This document shows positions 54,912-64,000 of a stretch of 64,000 nucleotides of DNA, piece after piece. Position numbers and translations under genes: made by a program. The notes under the pieces were generated by a model, which was given only the letters and a program-made list of their open reading frames with translations, was not told the DNA's origin and ran no database searches. Within the stretch, counting starts at the first letter, position 1; each line of letters starts with the position of its first letter. This DNA comes from Undaria pinnatifida (taxonomy: Eukaryota > Sar > Phaeophyceae > Laminariales > Alariaceae), in assembly GCA_012845835.1 (NCBI GenBank), contig JABAKD010000005.1, forward strand, positions 159,075 to 223,074, in the 5' to 3' direction.

Positions 54912-56760
54912 TCAGTCTCGTGGGCATGACGCTCCCCCCCTTCCCCCCTTCCCCCCTCCCCCCCCCCCCCAGCCCATTTCCCCTCCCCCCGGCCCCTTAG
55001 AGGTGACGACGGTGGATCGTGCTGCTGCAGCCTTTGCGCGTCGGTATTCAGCTCTGCGTCTATCCAATTCATGCCAATTCCGCATGAACAAATCGTCTCC
55101 CTCCTCTTCTCGTCGAACCCATTTGCAAGCCTTCTGAGCAGCCTTTCGCCATCCTTCGAGTTTCATTGCGAATACAGGCATATCCTCCTTCAGAGGAGCC
55201 ATCCGGTCTTTCCCTTGCCCTCCTAAGTAGCCCTTACCCCCAACAAGCTCCCCAAACATCACCCTCTATGGAAGACGCTCCCCCTCATACGTTCTACGAA
55301 TCCCGCAAACAATATCCTCCGTTTTCGCACTATCGCCTCTATGCTCTCGGAAGCTGTCTTGGCAAGAACGTCGACCTACGACAGGGTGGCGTCGTCGCGC
55401 TTCCGTTTCCACCACCCAAGGTATCAGAAGAGCATGGAGCGGTGAACCCGTCGTAGCCTGTCATAGTCAGGCTCCTTCGGGCTCCACGTCATGCAGCCGT
55501 ACAGAAGTGTCTCGACCACCTCAGCTTTCAGCAACCGCACCTTCAACCAACCGTAAGCGCACACCCGGGCAATGAAAAATTTTCATGTTGTACCGCTGGA
55601 AGAACGCCCAGGACCTCTGAAGACGCCGCGTTATTTCCATGCTAAGATCTCTGTCTGCGATGATAACCCCGCCCAAGTACACAAACTCGATTGTTTGTTT
55701 GTATACCTGGCCGGCTGCATTGGGTGTAAAGGACACCTTCCCCCCGCCTTTGGTTTCCAGGCACATTATATCTGTTTTTGCTTTGGATACCGTGAGCCGG
55801 AACGACGAGCACGCAGTCACGATCACCGTCATCATCCTCTCTAGCCCTCCTGTTGATCGCGATACGATGCCCGCATCATCCGCGTACAGCATACCCCGCA
55901 ATCTCTGCACCTCCTCCCCCTCCTTCCCCCTCCGTCGGTCGACTTTGCCTGTGCGTGAAGTTCCCTTCTTCTCGCCTTCCTCCTTTCGTTGGAGCTGCAC
56001 CATGTTGTCCGTGATGGCTGCATCAGCGAGGAAGCGGTTCTCGGCCACACGCAGTACCGCCGTGAAAAACATGTTGAACAGCAGTGGCGCGAGCACGCAT
56101 CCTTGTACCTGAGACCTTGGCCCACGTCGAACTTATCCGAGCACTCATTCATCCAGTCGCACGCGTGCTTGCATACCGTCGTGGAATTGGCGGATGACGG
56201 CGAGCATTTTCGGTGACACGCCAAAACGAGCAAGGACATCCAACACAAGGGTTCGGGCGACGGAGTCGTATGCTTTGGTGATGTCGATAAAGCGCATGTA
56301 CAAGGGGGTGTCCTTCTTCAGCGCCAGTTCCTGCAGTCGTCGCACTACGAACATCATGTCAACTGCCGAGCGTTGGGGTCTGAACCCGCACCGTGCCTCT
56401 GGCAGAATGTTCTCGCGTTCGCAGAAGTCATTCAGGCGACCCGCGATGACTTTGAGGAGTGCTTTGCCGGCGTGAGCCACGAGAAGGATGCCACGATAAT
56501 TGCCACACTCAGTCCGATCTTTCTTCTTGTGAAGCACCTTAATCGTTGCATGTTTCCATTGTTGCGATACGCCACCTCCCCTTCACACAGCGACGATGAT
56601 ATCGTGGAAGATTCCGAGGGTGTTGATTCTCCTTCGTCGGCCAAAACGTTCAAGAGCTTGGCCGGGAGACCATCGGGGCTTACCGTCTTTCGGTTCGCCA
56701 GATTCTTCCTTCTCCCCACGGCATGCGCCTTTGTTTCTGTCATCCACGGAGTTCAGCACT
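54912..56760 (-). pseudogene. Non-LTR retrotransposon (LINE) reverse transcriptase, decayed
   Basis: Minus strand, three pieces. 56537-56145: [16 protein letters not shown] (RT fingers), a [10 protein letters not shown] motif and motif [11 protein letters not shown]. 56096-55521: APLLFNMFF (after motif B, QG), catalytic motif C GMLYADDAGIVS and FVYLGG. 55262-54912: a C-terminal VMFGELVGGKGYLGGQ-like segment. The pieces are separated by frameshifts (around 56100-56145, near 56600 and at about 55263-55280) and two in-frame stops between 55300 and 55460. No endonuclease or ORF1 is seen upstream. A C run (54935-54970) interrupts the C-terminal end. This is a dead copy whose catalytic aspartates are still present. 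Confidence 0.9.
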
Positions 56761-57785
56761 CCCACTTCGAGTCGACGTTCACCAACTTTTGACAACGTGT
56801 GCATCTCGCACTTTCGGAATATCAATATGTGCAAGTATATTCCCCATGGGGGATTTGATCACACGGTACTGACCTCACCCAGCAGCCACACGGCATCATA
56901 CTGGACTACCGGGGGGCTCTATAGAACTATGCAGCGTTTGGTTATTTGATTCCGACCTGTGTCAATAGCCTACGTTTTCCCCCTGGGTCATGCTGTGGTA
57001 GGCGGGTCAGGTGCCGCATGTTTTCGATTTTCCTCAGCGCAGAGCTTTACAGATAATCTCGATACTGTCTTACTAGTCGGATTTTCTGTGACACCAGATT
57101 GCATGTACGACAACCACGGGGCGAACACAGACGATGACACTGTAGTCTAGTCAATACGGTATCCAATATTGTATTGACTACAGTGTGGTCAACACACCGT
57201 AGTCAATACTGTCCAACACAAGTGTTTTGAAAATAATATCGGATTTAGGTGTTGACTAAGTACGTATCATCATGTTGATGGGTAGAAACTTTAGTTGGAT
57301 AGAGAGAAGCTAGAGCAACGTGCAAATGTAAAAAGAGTATTATCGAAACCCCCCAACGTCACAATCCACGGCAAATCCAACCGGCGAAAAATACCTTCAT
57401 CGAATTGGTTGTAACTAGTGTTCCTACGGTTTGAATTACTCCCATGCTTTCATTTTCTCGGGCTGGCTTTGCATGTGTTGTGATGTTCGTCGGTTTCAAA
57501 ACCAAAATTATGTTATTTATAGGCCAACATAATTGAGAAATCGCAAACGTCCTATTCCTCGGTTCAGGAGGAATCGCTCGGTCAACACAAAACAACTTGG
57601 TGCTCCCTCAACAACAGCTTTGACCGACCCATGGTACGGAAGAGGCGGGCCTGATTTTGTCCTGTAAGGGTGGTCACAAGAGGGGTCCTACTGCTCGCCC
57701 AATACCTGGTTTGGAGATAAAGCATTTACAGCCCGATCAAACCCCCCCACGTCTAAGGTTTTACAACAGTAACAATGCACGAATC
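56761..57785. other. No gene; one small hairpin
   Basis: 57137-57184 is an inverted repeat (CACTGTAGTC...GTCAATAC against GTATTGACTACAGTG), followed by a further CCGTAGTCAATACTG copy at 57209. Frames are short. Confidence 0.5.
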
Positions 57786-58098
57786 AAGGGTAAAAGAGTA
57801 CAAGGGTATAAGGGTATAAGGGTACGAGGGTATATGGGTATAAGGGTAAAAGGGTTTGAGGGTATGAGGGTATAAGGGTATAAGGGTATAAGGGTATATA
57901 GGTAAAAGGGTATAAGGGTATAATGATTTAAGGGCGTATAAGGGTATAAGGGTATAAGGGTATAAGGGTATAAGGGTATAAGGGTATAAGGGTATAAGGG
58001 TATAAGGGTATAAGGGTATCAGTGGGTATAGGGTAAAAGGGTATAAGGGTATAAGGGTATAAGGGTATAAGAGTATAAGGGTACAAGGGTATAAGGAT
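57786..58098. repeat. 8 bp minisatellite (GGGTATAA)n
   Basis: About 38 units of GGGTATAA with interspersed variants (GGGTACGA, GGGTAAAA), perfect between about 57940 and 58018. The minus strand encodes LIPLYPYT repeats as a by-product of the 24-base frame cycle. Confidence 0.97.
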
Positions 58099-58883
58099 TT
58101 TCACCTTTCCGGTCAAGGAAACCCGGCTTTCACAACGTTTTACATCACAAAGTTCGCACTAGTCCTATTGTCGTCTGGTGTGCACAGCATAGCTCGCGTC
58201 GGCCGTGGCATGCCCCCCTGGTTCGACGATGGGGGGCAGGGGGAAAACCCCGGGCCTGACCTCCGACACAGCCCAATCCGAGCTTCCGTATGCACGCATG
58301 GCACATGCTATTGTAAATGTGGCCGAACTGTTCTCTGGGCTTTCCAACGTGAGGCGCTGTACACCCCAAGCACACCCCTCGCTCACATCAGCAGGATAGG
58401 ATGAAGTGGAGGTTCAAAAATATCAACAACTCCATAGACTACGCATGCAAATAATGGAGGAATGGCATTCCGACGATTGTGAGAACTGCAATAGTCGGGG
58501 TAGCACGTCGGTGAGACTCATCAACCCTAACGTATTGAAAATATGCTGCCGTCTCCGACAAAGTGCGGGATGAGCTCCAGCGCCGACCACTCGTGACCAG
58601 CCCCAGAAAATCAAACAAAAACCAACGGGAACCCACATAAACGGGAATTTATGCACGAACTCAAACTTCCCTGTGAACCTATGTCGGGCTTGGCGTCGCT
58701 GTAATTCCATCTGGTAGCCTTGCCCTTCTTCCTTCTCATGACATGCTTGCCTTCGTTCTCGTCGTAAATCGCGTCTCTAAAGTGTTCGTTCGCTTCGCCT
58801 AGCATTCAGTCCCAGTCAGTCCCCCCCACCGACCCCGGCTGGCTACGGAGCCATTCCACGGTTGGAGCGTCCCTTCTGGAGGC
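58099..58883. other. No supported gene
   Basis: Short overlapping frames on both strands (58145-58404, 58423-58805), no motif. Confidence 0.4.
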
Positions 58884-59270
58884 TGTTAAGGTGAACATTA
58901 GTGAGGTATTAGTCCGTTTGACCACTTGCAAAAGGTTAACCAATAGCTTACCCAAACTAAGCCTTTTAACACTCTCCCCCCCTGAAACGGCGGGATAGCA
59001 GGTCGGCCGGACATACGGCGGACCTCTGTCAATATCCAAGCCGTTTTATTTCCTGGGGATACCAGGGAGAGTATTTTTCAAGTTCGACATGGGGAAAATC
59101 TGAAAAGTTTATTATTGTGGATGGTGGGGATCGAACCCACGACCCAAAAACCCATGGTCCGTCGACGATGCCATTTGTTTAAGGTATTAGGTGGGGTATT
59201 AGTCCGTTTGACCACTTGCAACTGGTTAACCAATGGCTTACCCAAACTAAGCCTTTTAACAAGGCTATGT
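58884..59270 (-). mobile_element. tRNA-derived repeat with flanking direct duplication
   Basis: A ~85 bp block (GGTATTAGTCCGTTTGACCA ... AAACTAAGCCTTTTAACA) occurs at about 58899-58972 and again at 59190-59262. Just beside the second copy the minus strand has GGGTCGTGGGTTCGATCCCC (complement 59125-59145), a canonical tRNA T-arm/B box, preceded by ACCATGGGTTTTT. The arrangement suggests a tRNA-related SINE with one end duplicated. No full cloverleaf is visible. Confidence 0.5.
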
Positions 59271-59690
59271 TTTCGGCGACGTAAGGTGACTCGTGCGTAG
59301 CGCCCTGTTTGTGCTTCTCGGAGACACGACAAACACTTGCATTGTATGGTTTGTTATGATGGGCCAACAACATACGCTACTCCTGGAGAAAATTTTATCC
59401 GTTTTAGCCGGACCTATATTCGTTTGCAGTCAAATCGGGAGTATCCCCCCTATCGTACAATGAATGTAACCAAAATATAAATAATACACTCATCTAGGGG
59501 AAGCTAGCGGGGATGGGGATGCCCCGATTTTCTCGAACGATGCTAGCGTGGTTTTCGTTCGAGCGGGTGCATCTGTTCTCCACACCGGACTCCAACATGC
59601 TTTGTCGGCGCCGCGCAACAACCAGTTGACACATTCAATGTCGACGCATACAGCGAATCAAACAGCACGCAAGATGTACCTCGAGCGAGT
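59271..59690. other. No supported gene
   Basis: Contains 59548-59760 (+, 70 aa) and an opposite frame of similar length; neither has a motif. Confidence 0.35.
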
Positions 59691-59949
59691 GTGGCTTGCG
59701 CCAATGAAACATGTTGTCCCAAAACTGCCTCTCGGCGGAGCGCCTGCGTACCTTGCATAATCATAATTTTGCTGGGCTATTTGTTTAACGAGGCATAGCT
59801 AAGCGTTCCATGGTAGTTGCATCCCGCTGAAAGAAAGGCATATATATGACGTCAAGCCTGCAAACAGACAGGGGGGTTCATCGCGTGAGTGACACTTAAC
59901 CATTGATAGTGGAGACCTCAAAAGCGACCACGCGACCGTAGCGTTGGTC
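59691..59949 (-). mobile_element. Family A MITE, decayed copy
   Basis: The upper end matches the A-family terminus in reverse: ACCGTAGCGTTGGTC at 59935-59949, then CTCAAAAGC, TCGCGTGAGT (the palindrome remnant) and GACAGGGGGGTTCA. The lower end could not be located with certainty. Confidence 0.45.
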
Positions 59950-60081
59950 AAACATTCTATTAATCTCTATCATTACCACTAATATTTGTATTTATATTAA
60001 AAATGGGTCATACCCTTGGTTCACGCACATAACGTGCAGGGTACATGTCACAGCAACAGCCCCCTTACGTTCGCCTTAGTT

Positions 60082-60390
60082 ATTGTTAGTAGTATGTTAG
60101 TAGTATGTTAGTAGTATGTTGGTAGTATGTTGGTAGTATCTTAATAGTGTTTTAGTAGTATGTTGGTAGTATGTTGGTAGTATGTTGGTAGTATGTTAGT
60201 AGTACGTTGGTAGTATGTTGGTAGTATTTGGTAGTATGTTAGTAGTGTTTTAGTAGTATGTTGGTAGTATTTGGTAGTATGTTAGTAGTGTTTTAGTAGT
60301 ATGTTGGTAGTATTTGGTAGTATGTTGGTAGTATGTTAATAGTGTTTTAGTAGTGTGTTGGTAGTATTTGGTAGTATGTTAGTAGTCCCC
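60082..60390. repeat. 11 bp minisatellite (GTTGGTAGTAT)n
   Basis: About 27 units of GTTGGTAGTAT/GTTAGTAGTAT, including a higher-order pattern with GTTTTAGTAGT and shortened TTGGTAGTAT units. No coding. Confidence 0.95.
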
Positions 60391-60465
60391 CATCAACACT
60401 GTTGCGTGCCAGAGCGATATAATAGCCGCCTTATTGGGCGCAACCGCTTTATTCCTTTCACGTTT

Positions 60466-60660
60466 TGTACCGCTGGGGATTTTTTTTTGGGCGTTTTGCA
60501 GCGCACATAGACTAATGGTTGGATACACTGATCAGGAAGTTACATTTTCCCCGATTGTGTTTGTAGTGACTTTCGATATATTGACCGGAAGGTCCATGGC
60601 CAATGGCAAGACGCTTTCCCGTGTGATAACAAATGAGCTATTGCATTGTTGACAAATGCA
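60466..60660. repeat. Left direct repeat of a 2.6 kb element
   Basis: TGTACCGCTG to about GCATTGTTGACAAATGCA. It aligns with 62913-63110: TTTTGCAGC(G)CACATAG, GGAAGGTCCATGGCC, CCGTGTGATA, ATTGCATTGT. Identity is roughly 75 percent, so the pair is old or was never identical. Confidence 0.75.
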
Positions 60661-60949
60661 CTCAGACGTTAGGAAAGGAATTCGTCGCAAGTGATAACGC
60701 CGAGCCCACAGTCGCGAATCGGAACAATTCAACTGCACGGGGTAGGCTCTGCTCACTGCCCAAAACGTGACTAATTTTGTTCTCGGAGGCTGAAAGACAT
60801 TGTCTCGCGTGTTGGTGTGAGACACCAACAGAAACCAATGGAAGACCCCACAACAGGCAGAGGAGCGCGAGGGCGGGGCGTTGCCGGAGTCCATGATCCA
60901 AGTTGGGGCAACCGGAAGGATGGAGGATGAGCCGGCGGCCGGCTGAAGC

Positions 60950-62594
60950 CAGAAATCGAGGTGACGGTTGGGGGAGATGGACCGCCTAATTCGGGTGATG
61001 GTGTTGGTACCTTCGGCGATATGAGCGAGTTTCTTGTTTCCTACTCGAGGAACAAGTACAGGAGATGTATACCACGAACCGAGATGGAGGAGACCGGGTG
61101 CTCGCCAAGACGGGCGAGATGGTAGATTCGGCCACCCGAATGGTGGTGGCTGATGAGTTCTACCGGGGGTCGACCTCTCCGAGGAAGAGCTAAAGCATGG
61201 GCTCAAACAATTTGCTGGACTTGATATGCAGCAGACGAGTGCTCAGGACTTTCTACCGCCAGGTATTCCTTGATCTGAAAATGGATGTGAGACTGCCGAT
61301 GGACAGCAGGGTGTTGATGCAATGGTGTGACCTGCGGAAATACCTTGGTGAAACCGCGTTCACGCAAGTGAAGCCCGACGGTCGGGAGCACACGCTCATG
61401 CATGGCAAGGTGCTGATGGAGGCGACAGCATCTCATGAGTAAACCACTCGAGGTTCCCCGCAAGGCGGACAAGATGTCAATCGATGTCGTAACGAGTGAT
61501 CCTGACGCATTGTTCGACATTATTGCCAAGCAGCAACGGGACCTAGCTGCAGCTGAGGCCAACGATGCTGAATGTCGGCAAGCGATGGATAACGGCGTGA
61601 CCCTAGCTCTGTGGCTGTTGCAGGCACCAATCCGCTTGGAAGTGCTGCTGACGAGCATGGCTCATGCGGAAGTTCCAACGCTGCTGGTGTGAGAGTAGAG
61701 TCAGCAGGACAATAACGAGTTTCTTATGTGTGGCAATCAAGTCACAAGCAGCGGGTCAACACCCAGACCAGCAGGGTAAGGCGGGGAAAGGCGTCCATGG
61801 CCAGAACCACGACCAGACCCCCACACAGCAGCCGCATTCCGCAAGCGGTTCCGGCTAGCATACCAGGAGCAAGACAACCGGGATGGTCCCCGGGTTATCC
61901 ACCCTTCGAGCTAGTGGGTACCGGACCGCCTCCGAAGCGGTGGTTGCGGACCCCGAACCTGCTGCACCTGAACCGTCCACTCAGAATGACGCCGAATATA
62001 CGTGCATATTCACGTGCAGCGGGAGAAGATGACGCCAGCGAATAACGGACGGTGCTGCACCAGGTTTCCCAAAGCGCTGGGTCACCGAATGAAGCACCAG
62101 TTCTTTACTCCATTCCGGTGCAGCCGACACCCGCGTCACAGCAGTGGCGTGGAGATTCCACCACCATTTTTTCCGCGTGTGTTTCGGTCGTGCAGCCTGG
62201 CGGATGTGCTGACACGAGCGTGGATTCGGTAGAGAAAAAACCGCGTTTGGAGGCCCTGGTGCAGCATCTTGCGGGGCATCTTGCGTATCTAAGTGAATCG
62301 GCGGCTGCTGAGGTCGAGGTGCTCATGGATTATTGTTCAGGCATTACAGCTATATAGGAGGAGATGTTGGAGGCACTGCAGGGACAACCGGGGATGCCGC
62401 AAACCCCCGTAACCCAGTTTTTTATTGGGCATGGCATATGCGCGTGTGGTGAAGCCGTGGGAGGCCATACGTGTGATGTTAAGACGCGATTGTGTCCGCT
62501 TCACTTAAGTATCGAAACACCGGGGGGACCGGCCCTGCATACAATGCCCTTTATCTTGCTGCCTCAGCGAGGCGATGTGGTTTTCGTCTGGTAG
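60950..62594 (+). pseudogene. Broken unrecognised coding region between direct repeats
   Basis: A series of + frames can be followed with stops and shifts: about 60950-61130 (VTVGGDGPPNSGDGVG then MSEFLVSYSRNKYRRC), about 61060-61190 (MVDSATRMVVADEFYRGSTS), 61197-61442, 61435-61692 (DALFDIIAKQQRDLAAAEAN, helical), 61728-62045 (Pro/Arg-rich), 62052-62357 (LEALVQHLAGHLAYLSESAA, helical) and 62364-62594 (ending IETPGGPALHTMPFILLPQR). The composition is protein-like for ~1.6 kb. No RT, integrase or transposase motif is visible. The minus frame 60532-61206 (224 aa) is open but less protein-like. Confidence 0.45.
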
Positions 62595-62912
62595 AATACG
62601 CTGAGAGAGAACTTTGGTATTGACGTCATTGCACAGTTGAGTGGCTTGGGTTTCGGCAAGCTCCATGCGAAATTGGACGTATAACGCGCTGTGCATTGTT
62701 TGCCCGAGGATGCATTGGTGATGATTCGGTTGCTTAACAACAGTGTAATTTTTAACGGTCAGTAGACGTAGTGGACATTAGGTATTGTTGAAACTGACCA
62801 CGATTAGTTTGATTTGGATCTTTGCCCGACATACGGCCAGCTATGTCTATCGAAGCCACTCTGTCTGAGCTAACTTGTGGTTGGTAACCAGAGATGGGCT
62901 TTTGCAGGATTC

Positions 62913-63110
62913 TGTACCGCTGTGGTCGAATCATTGGGCATTTTGCAGCACATAGTCTATATGGTTGGGTACAATATGTCAGGAAGTTGCACGTTTCTTT
63001 GTTGCGTTTCTAGTGAATCTTGATGTATGCACGGGAAGGTCCATGGCCGATGACATGGCACTCCCCCGTGTGATAGGGAACGAACTATTGCATTGTGGGC
63101 AAACGCACAC
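62913..63110. repeat. Right direct repeat of the 2.6 kb element
   Basis: Partner of 60466-60660 in the same orientation, 2.45 kb apart. It contains GGAAGGTCCATGGCCGATGA and CCCCCGTGTGATAGGGAACG. The ends lack an obvious TG...CA LTR signature. Confidence 0.75.
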
Positions 63111-64000
63111 CATATATAAGGATGGCGCCTTTCTCAGGCCGCTTTAATGGGAAACCCGTACTGAATAGAAGTGTTATCGACGTGTAGATGCCCTCGAGCT
63201 TCATAGGGCGACTGTAGCACCCAAGCGTCCCCTGGTCCCCGGGTTTCCGGTTTACTCTAACCTCTAGATACTTTATCGGAACAGAAATACACATGGCTAT
63301 TAAAACACGCTGCGTTAAGAACTCGGTCTGGTTCGTGGTTCAGGGTTAGGGTGTAGCGTTCTAGCTCTAGGTGGATTTCTTAACGTGATGCTGTGAGTCG
63401 GGTCAGATGAGTCTATCGCAGGTTCTCAGCAGAGACCCACACCTCGGCTTTGATGCGCTACAGTGGTCGAAATTTGGGAAGCACAAAACGAAACAACAAG
63501 CGCTCCTGAACTGAATGTGTGCACTTCACTTACGGGCAGCTATGATGCAGCTCTACACAGGCAATCACGACCCGCGAGATTGATGGACACGCCTGATAAG
63601 GAGCATGACGGCATCGTGAGCGCCAGACAGTAGTCGTGGGCAGCCAGAAACGACTAACGAGATGTTTTCACGATTTCGAACTGGTCAGCCATCACCAACT
63701 AAATCTCCCGAAATCGCTGAGTTTGTTCAATTCAAGCGCGCGAGCCTGATACGATGCGTACGTCACCGATGAAAAAACCAAACTCGCCAAACGTATGCTG
63801 CTCGCCATGTGTATGATGTAGCGTTTCTCCTGTCGTATCCGAAGAGCTTGCGGCAAGTTATTTTTCATTCCCGTTAGGAGTAGGAAGAGATGGAGGCCGA
63901 TGAGAGATGGAGGCCGATGAGAGGCTCTTAAAACTCCTGAATGGGTCTGAATTCTTGGCCCCGTGCAGCGTTTTTTCTGGTGCTTGGAAATATGTGTTTT
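63111..64000. other. No supported gene
   Basis: Holds a telomere-like CAGGGTTAGGG (about 63343) and a short tandem GAGATGGAGGCCGAT pair (63890-63920). No frame of note. Confidence 0.4.

Noticed and set aside
57928-58116. Minus-strand YPYTLIPL repeat protein
   Set aside because: By-product of the 8 bp minisatellite (three units per 24 bases).
59120-59180. Functional tRNA gene on the minus strand
   Set aside because: Only the T arm/B box is convincing. I could not pair an acceptor, D or anticodon arm; a tRNA-derived repeat fits better.
60532-61206. 224-aa minus-strand ORF
   Set aside because: The opposite (+) frames over the same bases look more protein-like and continue downstream, and the minus frame runs into the left direct repeat. 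Treated as the antisense shadow.
60466-63110. LTR retrotransposon
   Set aside because: The direct repeats lack TG...CA ends. No primer-binding site, polypurine tract, RT or integrase was found between them. Kept as an unclassified element.

Overview
The window looks like a gene-poor, repeat-rich stretch of a eukaryotic nuclear genome. The one recognisable cellular gene is split by GT-AG introns. There is a non-LTR retrotransposon reverse transcriptase, several tRNA-like short elements with B boxes, inverted-repeat (MITE-like) elements and many minisatellites. There are no bacterial-style operons, no rRNA, no convincing intact tRNA and no CRISPR array. The lineage cannot be fixed from the sequence. 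The reverse transcriptase type and a GT23/FUT8-like fucosyltransferase suggest an alga or other protist, perhaps a stramenopile such as a brown alga; this is a weak inference.

Layout. 0-2 kb: tandem repeats (81-82 bp and 58 bp units). 3.3 kb: a compact perfect-looking hairpin. 4.3-9.7 kb: a patchwork of repeat families, called here A (about 270 bp MITE with 23 bp terminal inverted repeats), B (0.8-1 kb, with related direct-repeat ends and a degenerate coding segment), C (6.5-8.0 kb and 33.1-35.3 kb) and D (C-rich, ending in a conserved ~75 bp module). 10.0-17.7 kb: three + strand exons of a FUT8-like fucosyltransferase (10016-10225, 10646-10876, 17529-17726), joined in phase. The 6.65 kb second intron holds a 1.9 kb AT-rich minisatellite, CTG runs and a D element. 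19-22.6 kb: unrecognised long ORFs, the best-preserved A element and a 30 bp in-frame minisatellite. 23.6-29 kb: MITE and B remnants, then 100 bp and 300 bp tandem repeats. 29-32 kb: a cluster of C-rich D elements next to a zinc-finger-like coding element that has a second copy at 44.4-45.6 kb. 33.1-35.3 kb: a C element continuing into a tandem array of ~200-220 bp units. 36.1-44 kb: mostly anonymous sequence with a possible secreted-peptide ORF, a full B element, a tRNA-like SINE and a small palindrome-ended MITE. 45.6-46.7 kb: a 1.16 kb giant inverted repeat full of G/C runs. 47-53 kb: a 7 bp satellite, D elements and tRNA-like SINEs. 54.9-56.8 kb: a decayed LINE reverse transcriptase on the minus strand. 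57.8-60.4 kb: 8 bp and 11 bp minisatellites and more tRNA-like repeats. 60.5-63.1 kb: a broken coding element between ~195 bp direct repeats.

Most signal is mobile-element history rather than a cooperating gene set. The fucosyltransferase would act in the secretory pathway on glycans, but its N-terminal exons were not found. The most unusual points are: the conserved 75 bp module at the ends of otherwise different repeats; its inverted-pair arrangement around one zinc-finger element; the two zinc-finger copies decayed in complementary places; and the giant G/C-run hairpin lying directly against the end of the second copy.
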